Positions 19,429 through 28,243 of a stretch of 64,000 nt of DNA are shown one piece after another. The DNA is from Massilia rubra (GTDB lineage: Bacteria > Pseudomonadota > Gammaproteobacteria > Burkholderiales > Burkholderiaceae_D): assembly GCF_011682065.1 (NCBI RefSeq), contig NZ_VUYU01000018.1, forward strand, positions 86,706 to 150,705, in the 5' to 3' direction. The translations under genes and the position numbers were made by a program. Each line of letters opens with the position of its first letter. Position 1 is the first letter of the stretch. The notes beneath the pieces are model-generated. The model did no database searches. It was not told where the DNA came from and saw only the letters and a list, made by a program, of their open reading frames with translations.

Positions 19429-20667
19429 TCAGGCACTGCGGGTGGCCGTGGCCGGCGAAATCGAGGCGGCGCGCCAGGCCGGCCCGTACACGGCGGCGAC
19501 GCCGAGCACCCAGAACACGCCCGCGCCCACCACCAGGTAGGCCAGCGGCAGCCTTTCCATCTCCAGTTTGCTGACCAGCAGCTGGTTGAGCGCGATCGAC
19601 CCGAGCACGCCGCACGCCACGCCAACGCTGGTGATCATGAAGTTCTCGGTGATGAAGTAGCGCAGGATATCGACCCGGCGCGCCCCCAGTGCGCGTCGTA
19701 CCCCGATCTGCTTGCGGCGCTGCGTGACCCACAGGCTGGCCATGCCGACGATGCCGCTGGCGGTAATGAGCAGCAGCAGCACGCTGACCGCGATCAGCAT
19801 CCACGACAGCGCCATGTCGGCCCGATAGCGTTCCTTGCGGTCGTCAGTCACGCGCTTCATGGTGACGATCGCGCGGCCCTGATTAGTGGCGCGCATCGCG
19901 GCTTCGGCTTCTTTCATGACGCGCTCGAACTGCCCGGCGTCGGCCCGTACCGTGTACATGGTGCTGGAGAAGGTCTTACGCATCGGGACAATCAGCGCAT
20001 AGCCGCCGCGCGCGGCCACTTCGGCGCTCTGGGTCTGCAGCGTCGCGATGACGCCGACCACGGTCGCGCTATTGGCTTCCTCGCCGATGCCGAAGTAAAG
20101 CGTCTTGCCGACCGCGTTGCCGCTCCCTGGCCACAGTTTGTCGGCCAGGGCCCTGGTAATGAGTACCGCTTTGGGGAACAGGTCGTCGGGCGCGGTCTTG
20201 CCATCGATGTCGATGACATCTTCCGGCTTCAGGTCGCGCCCTTGCGCCAGCTCCAGAGCCCAGGTCTTGACCAGCGAATCGCTTGAGTAGTACATGGCGG
20301 CGGGCGGAATGTCGTCGCCTGCGCTGCGCGATGGCGCCACGCTGGACGACCAGCCCGATTGCGACATCGGCGCCTGGTTGACGAAAGCGGCCGAGAGCAC
20401 CCCGCCGATGGCGCGCAGGGCCTGCGTCTCGAGCTGCTGGCGCGCCAGCTGCTCCTGGTGGCTGCCTTCGACCAGGTGGCGCACGCGCATGTGGAAGACG
20501 CTGCTCTCGTCGGCGATGCCGCTGGCACGCGCGGCCACCGCCTGGCGCACGCTGACGATGTGCAGCGCATTGGTGAGGATCGCCAGGCTGATCGCCACTT
20601 GCAGCGCCACCAGGATGGCGCCGGTCTTGCTGCGCAGGAGCGCGGAAAGGATGGGACGGATTTCCAT
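19429..20667 (-). CDS. MacB-type ABC transporter permease (second)
   Basis: 412 residues. One N-terminal membrane segment (GAILVALQVAISLAILTNA), a large periplasmic domain, then three C-terminal segments with the FtsX-like region RRKQIGVRRALGARRVDILRYFITE. This is the MacB/LolC-type topology. It forms a transporter with the permease just upstream and the ATPase at 22011-22727, and uses the adaptor encoded first in the operon. The start ATG is 17 bases after the first permease stop. Confidence 0.88.
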   Translation of the reverse strand: MEIRPILSALLRSKTGAILVALQVAISLAILTNALHIVSVRQAVAARASGIADESSVFHMRVRHLVEGSHQEQLARQQLETQALRAIGGVLSAAFVNQAPMSQSGWSSSVAPSRSAGDDIPPAAMYYSSDSLVKTWALELAQGRDLKPEDVIDIDGKTAPDDLFPKAVLITRALADKLWPGSGNAVGKTLYFGIGEEANSATVVGVIATLQTQSAEVAARGGYALIVPMRKTFSSTMYTVRADAGQFERVMKEAEAAMRATNQGRAIVTMKRVTDDRKERYRADMALSWMLIAVSVLLLLITASGIVGMASLWVTQRRKQIGVRRALGARRVDILRYFITENFMITSVGVACGVLGSIALNQLLVSKLEMERLPLAYLVVGAGVFWVLGVAAVYGPAWRAASISPATATRSA

Positions 20668-20684
20668 GTGTAGTCTTTCGAATG

Positions 20685-22001
20685 TTACTGCGATTTGAGT
20701 TGGATCGCGGGCGTGACCTGGCAGGCGCGCCAGGTCGGCAGCAGGCCGGCCAGCATGGCCGCGGCGAGCGACATCAGGAACGTCAGGCCAAGCATTTGCC
20801 AGTCCATGTGGGCGGCGACCTTGAGCTCCTTCGATTGCATGCCGATCAGGGCCAGCGCGCCGAAGGCCAGCACCAGTCCGAGCAGGCCGCCGGCCAGGCC
20901 GATGACCGCGGTCTCGGTCAGGAACTGGCGGAAGATATCCCTGCGCGAGGCGCCCAGCGCGCGCCGGATGCCGACCTCGGAGGCGCGTACCGAGAATTTG
21001 GCCAGCAGCAGGCCGACCGTGTTGACCAGGCAAAGCAGCAGGAAGCCGAACGCCAGCCAGGCCGACAGGCGGCTGTCGTTGCCGACCACCTTGCGAAATT
21101 CGAGCCATTGCATGACATCGAAGAGGCGGTTCGGCTGCTTGCGCTTGAGGCGTCCCAGCTTGCGCTGTTCGGCCGCGTAGTTGTCCAGGTAATCCTGCAG
21201 TTCGGCGCGTCCGGCCGACGATTTGGTCTCGAAGAAGACCTGCAGCCAGGTGCATTCCGAATCGAGGAAGCCTTGCCATCCCGGTTCGGCGCGTCCGCGG
21301 CAACTGAAGCTGCCCTCCGGGTTCGTCTCGTGGCGCAGCGCGGTGGCGAAGGGGATGATGATCTCTTCCTCCACGCCGAAGCTGCCGCCGCCGCCAATCA
21401 ATTTGTAAAACTTCGGCACCGGCCGCCACGGCTTGAGCACGCCGACCACCTGGAATTGCGCCTCCAGCAGGCGGATGCGCTTGCCGACCGGGTCGACCGC
21501 GCCGAACAGCTTTTCGGCCAGCGCCTGGCTCAGTACCACCACATCGGCGCCGGCGCGTTCGTCCGCTTCGCTCCAGGGCTGGCCGTGCAGGAAGGGCACT
21601 TCCATCATCGGAAAAAAGTCGCGCGTCAGGGCCATGCCCTTGACCGCCATGACCGGCAAGTCCTTGCGCTCGGGCTCGAGCGGCGCGGACACGCCGTACA
21701 GCACCGCGCGCCGCTCTCCCTGGCCGCTCTTGAGGAAATTGATGGCGTCGGTGTAGGTCGACTGCGGGTCGCTGCGGTCCTCGGCCTGCGGGTTGAAGCC
21801 GTTGAGCGGGCCGTTGTCGATTTTCGGGACGAACAGGCGCTCGCTTTTTTGCGGAATCGGATTGCTCGACATGACGTGCAAGATCGTCAGCGTGGCGACG
21901 CTGGCGGCCACGCCGATGGCCAGGGTCAGCACCATCAGCGCGGTCAGGGCCGGATTGCGGCGCAGGCTGCGCACGCCCAGCATGAAGTAATACGAAAACA
22001 T
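20685..22001 (-). CDS. MacB-type ABC transporter permease (first)
   Basis: 438 residues. N-terminal membrane segment (ALTALMVLTLAIGVAASVATLTIL), a periplasmic MacB_PCD-like domain (about 50-310), then a C-terminal FtsX-like region with VRASEVGIRRALGASRRDIFRQFLTE and two more segments. It pairs with the other permease and the ATPase to make a tripartite-type exporter. The N-terminal SLRRNPALTALMVLTLAIG is usual for this subfamily. The gene lies 9 bases downstream of the ATPase gene. Confidence 0.9.
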   Translation of the reverse strand: MFSYYFMLGVRSLRRNPALTALMVLTLAIGVAASVATLTILHVMSSNPIPQKSERLFVPKIDNGPLNGFNPQAEDRSDPQSTYTDAINFLKSGQGERRAVLYGVSAPLEPERKDLPVMAVKGMALTRDFFPMMEVPFLHGQPWSEADERAGADVVVLSQALAEKLFGAVDPVGKRIRLLEAQFQVVGVLKPWRPVPKFYKLIGGGGSFGVEEEIIIPFATALRHETNPEGSFSCRGRAEPGWQGFLDSECTWLQVFFETKSSAGRAELQDYLDNYAAEQRKLGRLKRKQPNRLFDVMQWLEFRKVVGNDSRLSAWLAFGFLLLCLVNTVGLLLAKFSVRASEVGIRRALGASRRDIFRQFLTETAVIGLAGGLLGLVLAFGALALIGMQSKELKVAAHMDWQMLGLTFLMSLAAAMLAGLLPTWRACQVTPAIQLKSQ

Positions 22002-22010
22002 GGGTTCTCC

Positions 22011-22727
22011 TTATGCGGCCTGGCCGGATGCCCTGGCGCCGGCCAGGGTGGACGGTGCGCGTACCAGGTCGGACACCTGGCCGTCGATGATGTGGACGTT
22101 GCGCTGCGCGCGCACCGCCAGCTCGGGGTCGTGGGTGACCATCAAAATGGTGGTTCCCTGGGAGTTGATCTCCTCTAGCAGTTCCATCACCCCGCGCGCC
22201 ATTTGGGTGTCGAGATTGCCGGTCGGTTCATCGGCCAGCAGCAGCTTGGGCGAGCCGGCCAGCGCGCGCGCGATCGCCACGCGCTGTTGCTGGCCGCCCG
22301 ACAGTTCGGCCGGATAGTGCTTCATGCGCGACGCCAGGCCGACCTTGGAGAGCGCGTCTTCGATGCGCTCCTTGCGTTCGGCGGCGTTGAAACCGCGGTA
22401 GCGCAGCGGCACGTCGACGTTGTCGAACAGCGACAGGTCGGCAATCAGGTTAAAGCCCTGGAAGATGAAGCCCAGCTTTTCGTTGCGCAGGCGCGAGCGG
22501 GCGTTGTCGTCCATGCCCTTGACGTTGACGCCGTCGAGCACATACTCGCCGTCGTTAAATTCTTCGAGCAGGCCGGCGATGTTCAAGAAGCTGGTCTTGC
22601 CCGAGCCGGATGGGCCGGTGACGGTGACGAATTCGCCCTGGCGGACGTGGATTTCGAAGCCGCGCAGCGCGTGCGTTTCGATCATGTGGGTGCGGTACAC
22701 CTTGCTCAGATTGGTCATGCGCAGCAT
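22011..22727 (-). CDS. ABC transporter ATPase (MacB/LolD type)
   Basis: 238 residues with all ABC motifs: Walker A GPSGSGKTS at about 39-47, Q loop, signature LSGGQQQRVAIARAL, Walker B LLLADEPTGNLD and the H switch MVTHDPELA. The DEPTGNLD block is typical of the LolD/MacB/FtsE group, which powers mechanotransmission by FtsX-like permeases and not transmembrane import. It is encoded between the adaptor and the permeases. Confidence 0.95.
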   Translation of the reverse strand: MLRMTNLSKVYRTHMIETHALRGFEIHVRQGEFVTVTGPSGSGKTSFLNIAGLLEEFNDGEYVLDGVNVKGMDDNARSRLRNEKLGFIFQGFNLIADLSLFDNVDVPLRYRGFNAAERKERIEDALSKVGLASRMKHYPAELSGGQQQRVAIARALAGSPKLLLADEPTGNLDTQMARGVMELLEEINSQGTTILMVTHDPELAVRAQRNVHIIDGQVSDLVRAPSTLAGARASGQAA

Positions 22728-22749
22728 GGAAGTTCCTTTCGTTGAAATG

Positions 22750-24018
22750 TTAGTTGTTGATGACGACGCGGGCGGCGTTGGCGAAGCTGTCGGTGCCGGC
22801 GATGACGACCTTGTCGCCCGGTTTCAGGCCGCTCAGGATCTCGACCGAGGACACGCTGGTCGCGCCCAGTTTGATCGGGGTGCGCACGGCCACGCCGTCC
22901 TGCATGACGTAGGCGAAGCGCCCGCCCTCGCTCTCGACGAAGGGGCCGCGCGGCAGCAGGATGACATCGCGTTTTTCTTCGATCAGCAGGCGTGCGCTGA
23001 CGCGCTGGCTCTGGCGCAGGCCCTTGGGCTGGGCGCCGTCGAAGCGCACCCGCGCCAGTACCTGGTTCTTGACCACTTCGGGCGAGAGGGCCGACAGCTT
23101 GCCGCTGGCGCTGGCGTTGCCGAGCGCGATGTCGGCGCTCATGCCCAGGCCCATGTCGTCGACGTAGGTTTCCGGGACTTCGAGTTCGACTTCGAGGCGC
23201 GACAGGTCGACCAGGGTCATGAGGGCCGCGTTGGCCGCCACCACGCTGCGGTTCTGCACCGACAGCGTGCCGATAAAACCATCGACCGGCGCGCGCACCG
23301 ACAGTTCATCGACGCGGCGCTGGGCGTTGGCCATCGACAGGCGCTGGCGATCGAGTTCGGCCACCTTGGTTTGCAGCGCCAGGCCGACGTCGTCGCCCTC
23401 GAGCGTGGCCGCCTGCGTGGCGTGGCGCGCGCGGATGCCGGCCGAGTTGAGCGCGTCCTTGGCTTTCTGGTAGTCGATCTTGGCGATGATGCCTTCCTGG
23501 ACCACGCTGTCGTAGCGCTCGAGCGTGCGCTGGGCCGACAGGCGGTCGATTTCGGCGGTGTCGGCTTCGCGCTGGGCCAGCAGTTTCTGTTTCTTGGCCA
23601 GGATGCGCTGGCGCGCCACTTCCGCTTCGAGCTGCTGGTAGCTCGATTGCTCGCGTTTGAGCGCGTCCGACAGGTCGGGCGATTCGAGCAGGGCCAGCAC
23701 CTGGCCTTTCTTGACCGTGTCGCCGGCGGCCACCTTGAGCGTGACCGTGGCCGGCGCGGTGGCGTACAGGGTGGGACTGACGGCGGCCACCACGCGGCCG
23801 TTGACCGAGGCGTCGCGCACCAGCGTGCCGCGCGTGACTTCGGCCACGCGCAGGCGCGCCGCGCTGACCGCATGCTCGCTGCCGCGCCAGGCCGACAGCA
23901 GCAGCGCCGCGCCGCCAAGGGCGAGCGCCGCCAGCGCGGCGGCGAGGATGCGGCGCTTGGCCTTGTGCGCCGGCGGCGCGCTGATGGTGGCGTCCTGGGA
24001 AGAGGTATCTCGAATCAT
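22750..24018 (-). CDS. Periplasmic adaptor (HlyD/MacA family)
   Basis: 422 residues from the ATG at 24018; a TTG at 24039 would leave only about a four-base leader after the predicted transcription start, so the ATG is preferred. A membrane anchor (RRILAAALAALALGGAALLLSAW) near residue 15-37 is followed by a lipoyl half (PATVTLKVAAGDTVKKGQVLALL), a long coiled-coil hairpin (about 100-210), the second lipoyl half (VRAPVDGFIGTL) and a beta-barrel domain. Adaptors of this kind link an inner-membrane ABC exporter to an outer-membrane channel; no channel gene is present here. First gene of the efflux operon. Confidence 0.92.
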   Translation of the reverse strand: MIRDTSSQDATISAPPAHKAKRRILAAALAALALGGAALLLSAWRGSEHAVSAARLRVAEVTRGTLVRDASVNGRVVAAVSPTLYATAPATVTLKVAAGDTVKKGQVLALLESPDLSDALKREQSSYQQLEAEVARQRILAKKQKLLAQREADTAEIDRLSAQRTLERYDSVVQEGIIAKIDYQKAKDALNSAGIRARHATQAATLEGDDVGLALQTKVAELDRQRLSMANAQRRVDELSVRAPVDGFIGTLSVQNRSVVAANAALMTLVDLSRLEVELEVPETYVDDMGLGMSADIALGNASASGKLSALSPEVVKNQVLARVRFDGAQPKGLRQSQRVSARLLIEEKRDVILLPRGPFVESEGGRFAYVMQDGVAVRTPIKLGATSVSSVEILSGLKPGDKVVIAGTDSFANAARVVINN

Positions 24019-24053
24019 GGGGCTGGTCTGTTGGGTCAATGTTCATCGACTAA

Positions 24054-24069
24054 TGCAGGAAACGTGCCA
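24054..24069 (-). promoter_or_regulatory. Sigma-54 (-24/-12) promoter of the efflux operon
   Basis: On the - strand the bases read TGGCACG-N4-CTGCA, differing from the consensus TGGCACG-N4-TTGCW at one position and with the invariant GG and GC at the correct spacing. Transcription would begin near 24043, giving a leader of about 25 bases to the adaptor ATG. The operon itself encodes a sigma-54 activator. Confidence 0.75.
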
Positions 24070-24114
24070 CCACTTAAGTCATTGATTGATATGAATTTCT
24101 TTTTTAGCGCAAGG

Positions 24115-24160
24115 CTGTCCGCGCTGTCCGGACGGCGTGCCTGGACGGCGCCCGGACAGT
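24115..24160. promoter_or_regulatory. TGTCCG/CGGACA repeats, candidate enhancer site
   Basis: TGTCCG occurs at 24116-24121 and inside CTGTCCGGAC (24124-24133), with the inverted CCGGACAG at 24152-24159. The cluster lies about 45-105 bases upstream of the sigma-54 promoter and also upstream of the divergent MutS-like gene. NtrC-type regulators bind such dyads; the assignment is an inference. Confidence 0.5.
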
Positions 24161-24237
24161 GCGGTCTTGCATTTTGTTAATTAATCCGCATCTTGCAGGC
24201 AGGCTGCGCGACCCGCGCCGCCGCCCAGAAAGGCCGT

Positions 24238-25884
24238 ATGTCCGCGTTCGTATCGAAGTTGTCCGCCCTGTGTCGCCGTGTCGTGAAGTCCTTGCGCGTC
24301 TTGCTCGTCATTCCCGACAGGGAGCCGGTCGATTACGGCTTTGCCGCCAGCGACGTGGCGCAGTTGCACCGGCTCTGTCCAGACCCGGCGCGCGGCGCGC
24401 TCGACGACGCCACCTGGAAGGACCTGCTGCTCGATACCTACCGCGCGCAGTTGTCGGGTGAGGTCAGCATCTTCGGCCAGCAGGTGCTGTACCGGCGCCT
24501 GCGCGAAGGGCTGGGCGACCAGGACTGCGCCGCCGTGGGCGAGCGCGTGCGCGAGTTGATGCGCGACCCGGCCCGCCTGGCCGCCCTGCAGCGCGACTGC
24601 GCTTCGCTGCGCCATGCGGACAAGGAGATCGCCACCTTGCTGTTCGAAGACGCCGCGCCGGCCGCGCCCTGGTGGGTGGGCAAGACCTGGCCGCTGCCGA
24701 TCCTGCTGCTGGCGTCGATCGCGGCCGTCATCGTCACGCCGGCCGCCTGGCTGGCCACCGGCGTGGTGGCCTATATATTAATGAGCACCCAGATGCGCTA
24801 CTACGAGCGGGTGGACGAATGGGACCGCTCGATGAATGCGCTGCAGATGCTGCTGCGCACGGCCAGCATCCTGGGCGCGCGCGCCGATGCGGGTGCGCTG
24901 CTGCTGCCGTTCGCCGGGCCGGCGGCGGAGGCCGGCAAACTCAATCGCCAGCTTTCGCGCCCGCCGATGGTGATGATGACGCCCGGCGCGCGCACCTACC
25001 TGGACTGGTTCATGCTCGACAACGTGAACCATTACTACAAGGGCGTGCGGCTGGTGCACGGTCATCTGGACTTTTTGCGCGCCTGCTTTGCGCGGGTGGG
25101 CGAACTGGAAGCCGATATCGCACTGGCGCGCCATCTGCTGGCCGCGCCGGCGCTGTGCTGGGCCGAACGGCATGCGCACCAGGCGCTGGCGCTGGACGAT
25201 ACCGTGCATCCCTTGCTGCCGCAGGCGCAGGCGCTGTCGGTCAGCCTGTCCGGGGGCGGGGCCTTCATCTCGGGCCAGAACGGGATCGGCAAGAGCACCT
25301 TGCTGCGCACCGTCGGCGTGAACCTGGTGGCGGCGCGGGCCTTCGGCTTTTGCTATGCGCGCCAGGCCAGGGTACCCGACCTGCCGGTCTACACCAGCAT
25401 GCAGAGCGAGGATTCGCTGTTCGGCGGCGAGAGCCTGTACATGGCCGAACTGCGGCGCGCGCAGGAACTGCTGGCGGCGGCCGACGGCCCGCATCCGGGC
25501 ATCTGCATCATCGACGAGATTTTCCGGGGCACCAATCACCTCGAATCGGTGTCGGCGGCGGCCGCGGTGCTCGACGTGCTGGCGGCGAAGGGGCTGGTGA
25601 TGGTCTCGTCGCACAACCTGGTGCTGGCGTCCTTGCTGGCGCAGCGGCTCGCGCCCCTGTGCGTGCGCCTGGACGGCGCCGGGCGGCTGGTGCTGGAACC
25701 GGGCGTGCTGGCCCACACCAACGGCATCGCCCTGCTGGCGCAGCGCGGTTTTGGCGCCGCCATCGAAGACAGGGCGGGGCGGGTGTTCGACTGGCTCGAT
25801 GGCTATCTGGCGCATCCGGGCGATTGCGATGGCGTGCTGGCCGATACTGCAGCATCGGGAGTTCGGGCGGGCGCGGGTCGTTAA
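24238..25884 (+). CDS. MutS-like ATPase with membrane segments
   Basis: 548 residues from the ATG at 24238, with AGAAAGG upstream. The C-terminal half is a MutS-type ABC ATPase: Walker A GQNGIGKST at about 345-353, then FGGESLYMAELRRAQELL, Walker B GICIIDEIFRGTN and MVSSHN. The N-terminal half has two hydrophobic segments in tandem (LPILLLASIAAVIV; AWLATGVVAYILM, about 160-185) and lacks the mismatch-recognition domain. So it belongs to the MutS-related, often membrane-associated proteins of unknown function and is not the repair enzyme. Transcribed divergently from the efflux operon; its stop overlaps the convergent neighbour by 4 bases. Confidence 0.85.
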   Translation: MSAFVSKLSALCRRVVKSLRVLLVIPDREPVDYGFAASDVAQLHRLCPDPARGALDDATWKDLLLDTYRAQLSGEVSIFGQQVLYRRLREGLGDQDCAAVGERVRELMRDPARLAALQRDCASLRHADKEIATLLFEDAAPAAPWWVGKTWPLPILLLASIAAVIVTPAAWLATGVVAYILMSTQMRYYERVDEWDRSMNALQMLLRTASILGARADAGALLLPFAGPAAEAGKLNRQLSRPPMVMMTPGARTYLDWFMLDNVNHYYKGVRLVHGHLDFLRACFARVGELEADIALARHLLAAPALCWAERHAHQALALDDTVHPLLPQAQALSVSLSGGGAFISGQNGIGKSTLLRTVGVNLVAARAFGFCYARQARVPDLPVYTSMQSEDSLFGGESLYMAELRRAQELLAAADGPHPGICIIDEIFRGTNHLESVSAAAAVLDVLAAKGLVMVSSHNLVLASLLAQRLAPLCVRLDGAGRLVLEPGVLAHTNGIALLAQRGFGAAIEDRAGRVFDWLDGYLAHPGDCDGVLADTAASGVRAGAGR

Positions 25885-26150
25885 CGATCGCGCTTGCGCA
25901 GCGAATGCCAGGTTCCCAGCGCCAGCGCCGCCGCCACGATCAGCAGCGCGATGATGTTCGCGGCCGAGGCGCGGCCTTCCAGGATCGCCTTGATCCATAC
26001 CAAAGGCCCGAGCGGCGAGAGCACCATGAACAGGCCGCCCGAAACGTGCGCGTGCGGCGGTTCGAGCACCAGCCACAGTTGGGTGGCGATGAAGGTGGCG
26101 GCCAGATACCACAACAGCAGCTTGAAGCCGGTTTCTACGTATTTGCTCAT
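25881..26150 (-). CDS. Small three-segment membrane protein
   Basis: 89 residues from the ATG at 26150, 8 bases after the stop of the phosphoethanolamine transferase gene, so probably co-transcribed with it. Three hydrophobic segments are visible (LLLWYLAATFIATQLWLVL; FMVLSPLGPLVWI; IIALLIVAAALALGTW) and the tail is basic (SLRKRDR). A longer frame running to 26444 would overlap the enzyme gene and is rejected. I do not recognise the family. It could assist the transferase in the membrane, by position only. Confidence 0.7.
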   Translation of the reverse strand: MSKYVETGFKLLLWYLAATFIATQLWLVLEPPHAHVSGGLFMVLSPLGPLVWIKAILEGRASAANIIALLIVAAALALGTWHSLRKRDR

Positions 26151-26158
26151 GGTCTTTT

Positions 26159-27973
26159 CTATTTGTCGCGTTTGAGCGGCGTGCCCTTGTCGATCACTTC
26201 GCGGCAGTCGCCTTTGAAGGTGGAATTGTCGTAGTCGCTCCAGCCATAGCTGTCGACGTAGCGCTTGTGCTCTTTGAAACCGGGGTTGACGAAGCTCCAT
26301 TCCAGGCGCTCGTCGGGGTAGCGGATGTCGGCCAGGTCGAGCAGGGTGTGGAACATGTTTTCGGTCGCCAGGCGCGCCTTGCCGTGGCGCCGCAGTTGTT
26401 CCACCTTGGCGGGATAGCGCCCCTGGTACTGGTCCGAATACCACACCAGCGCCGGCACGTGGAATTCGTACTGGGTATTGTGGCCGTGAAAGGCCTGCTT
26501 GCAGCTGTTGTCGTACAGCGTCTGGCCGTGGTCGGACACGTACAGCATGGCGCTGCGCTGCTGCGATCCCTTGAGTTGTCCGATCACGCTGGCCAGGAAC
26601 CAGTCGGTATACAAGATGCTGCTGTCGTAGCTGTTATTGAGCTGCGCCTTGAGCGCCGGGTTGGTGTAGACCGGTTTGTCGATGCCGAACAGCGATGGCT
26701 GCCAGCGGTCGAACTGCTTGGGATAGCGCTGGCTGTAGTTCCAGTGGCTGCCCAGCGAGTGCAGCACGATCAGCTTTTTCGGGGCCGGGTCGGCAATCGC
26801 GCGGCGCAGGGGATCGAACAAAATCTCGTCGAAGTTTGAATTGTTGGTAAAGCCGCCCAGGTTGAGGAACTGGATCACGTCCGCTTCCCTGGCAAACACC
26901 GAGACCGGCGTGTCGAATTCGCCGAACGAGATCTGGTTCGACAGCCACCAGGTCTTGAAGCCGGCTTCCTTGTAGGCGGTCAGGAAGGATTTTTCGGCGA
27001 AGCCGTCCTTCAGGCTCTGGGTGGCCGGTTTGCGCGAGACGATCACCGGCACCGACAGGCGCGTGGCCGACACCGAGGTGATCACGTCGGGCAGGGTGAC
27101 CAGGTTGGTTTCCTTGCCCAGCAGCGGATTGGTCTCGCGCGCGTAGCCATTCAGGCTCCAGCGGTCGAAGCGCGACGATTCGCCGATCACCATCACCACG
27201 ATTTCGGGCTCGGTGTCGGGCGCGCCCTGGCGCGCGCCGAAGCGGAAGTGGCTGTTGCGCTGGCCCAGTTCGGCCAGGTGCTTGTGTTCCTTGTAGAAGT
27301 CGACGCCGCGCGCCGTGATGCCGAAGGGCCAGCTTTGCGCGAACGCGCCAAATTCCAGCGGCAGCGCGGCCCAGTGCGGCAGGGGGGCCCACTTCCAGCC
27401 GGTGTAGGCGGCGCCCGAGGCGGCTTTGGCGGCGCTGGCGGAGGCTTTGACGGCGGCCGTCGTGGCGGCGCGCGGGGCGACACCGAATTCGTGGCCGTAG
27501 GCCCACAGGCTGGCGCCGATGGCCAGCAGGCCCAGGCTCAGCGGGCGCGAGCCGTCGTCCCAGTCGAGTTCGCGCGTGCGGCGGGCCGCCTGGAAGCTGG
27601 TGACCCACCAGGCGATGACGGCGGCCATCACGGCCAGCATCAGCCACACCGTGTTGCCCAGAAACTCGAGTGCTTCCTTGGGGCTGGTTTCGGCGATGAT
27701 GCCGAGGTGGTGGGTGGAAATGCTTTGTCCGTAGAAACTGAACAGGTAGAGCTCGGTCGGCAGCGCCAGGAAGGCCGGAATCAGCAGCCAGTGGAACCAG
27801 GCGGGACGCTTGAACAGCGCCCATACCGCCACCCAGGCCACCGCTTCGATGCCGAGCACCTGCCACGGGCGCTCGAGTCGCTTGCCCAGCAGCATGGGAA
27901 AGAAGGGGATGGCCGACAACGCCGCGTAGGTCAGCAGCAGGTAGAGCGGGGCGGGGCGCAGCAGGTGTCGCAT
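26159..27973 (-). CDS. Phosphoethanolamine-transferase-like membrane enzyme (sulfatase/alkaline-phosphatase fold)
   Basis: 604 residues. Five N-terminal membrane segments (about 8-165) precede a periplasmic sulfatase-type domain. The active-site segment VIGESSRFDRWSLNGYARET (about residue 260) gives a Ser at the nucleophile position used by CptA/OpgE-type members. SDHGQTLYDN and HGHNTQYEFHVPALVW supply the metal-binding Asp/His residues. The family moves phosphoethanolamine from phosphatidylethanolamine to lipid A, core heptose or glucans. A 30-residue Ala-rich insert (about 170-200) is unusual. Which acceptor it uses cannot be read from the sequence. Confidence 0.88.
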   Translation of the reverse strand: MRHLLRPAPLYLLLTYAALSAIPFFPMLLGKRLERPWQVLGIEAVAWVAVWALFKRPAWFHWLLIPAFLALPTELYLFSFYGQSISTHHLGIIAETSPKEALEFLGNTVWLMLAVMAAVIAWWVTSFQAARRTRELDWDDGSRPLSLGLLAIGASLWAYGHEFGVAPRAATTAAVKASASAAKAASGAAYTGWKWAPLPHWAALPLEFGAFAQSWPFGITARGVDFYKEHKHLAELGQRNSHFRFGARQGAPDTEPEIVVMVIGESSRFDRWSLNGYARETNPLLGKETNLVTLPDVITSVSATRLSVPVIVSRKPATQSLKDGFAEKSFLTAYKEAGFKTWWLSNQISFGEFDTPVSVFAREADVIQFLNLGGFTNNSNFDEILFDPLRRAIADPAPKKLIVLHSLGSHWNYSQRYPKQFDRWQPSLFGIDKPVYTNPALKAQLNNSYDSSILYTDWFLASVIGQLKGSQQRSAMLYVSDHGQTLYDNSCKQAFHGHNTQYEFHVPALVWYSDQYQGRYPAKVEQLRRHGKARLATENMFHTLLDLADIRYPDERLEWSFVNPGFKEHKRYVDSYGWSDYDNSTFKGDCREVIDKGTPLKRDK

Positions 27974-28144
27974 CAGGGAAATGTGGGGGCGGCGAAAGCG
28001 GCCATTATCCGGGGTTTTTAGTTCTCATTGCCAAATATTCGAGCCGGTAGCGCGATCAGCGACGAGCGATTGCGCGCCGGGTCCGGGCGCGACAGCATCC
28101 GGTGATCGCCAATGCACATTTTTTAATAGTCGAATAAACATTTA

Positions 28145-28150
28145 TATAAT
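28145..28150 (+). promoter_or_regulatory. Perfect -10 box TATAAT upstream of the amidase gene
   Basis: TATAAT lies in an AT-rich stretch (28118-28160) that stands out from the surrounding GC-rich DNA; a weak -35 (TTTAAT) is 17 bases upstream. It would drive the amidase and its overlapping partner gene. Confidence 0.5.
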
Positions 28151-28243
28151 GATATTATTTGGCGGTTCACCTGGCGGCGGCAATGGCGGAAACATGGCTG
28201 GCCCCCGGGATCTTGCAATCAACAACTTCGCTGAAGGGCTGCT

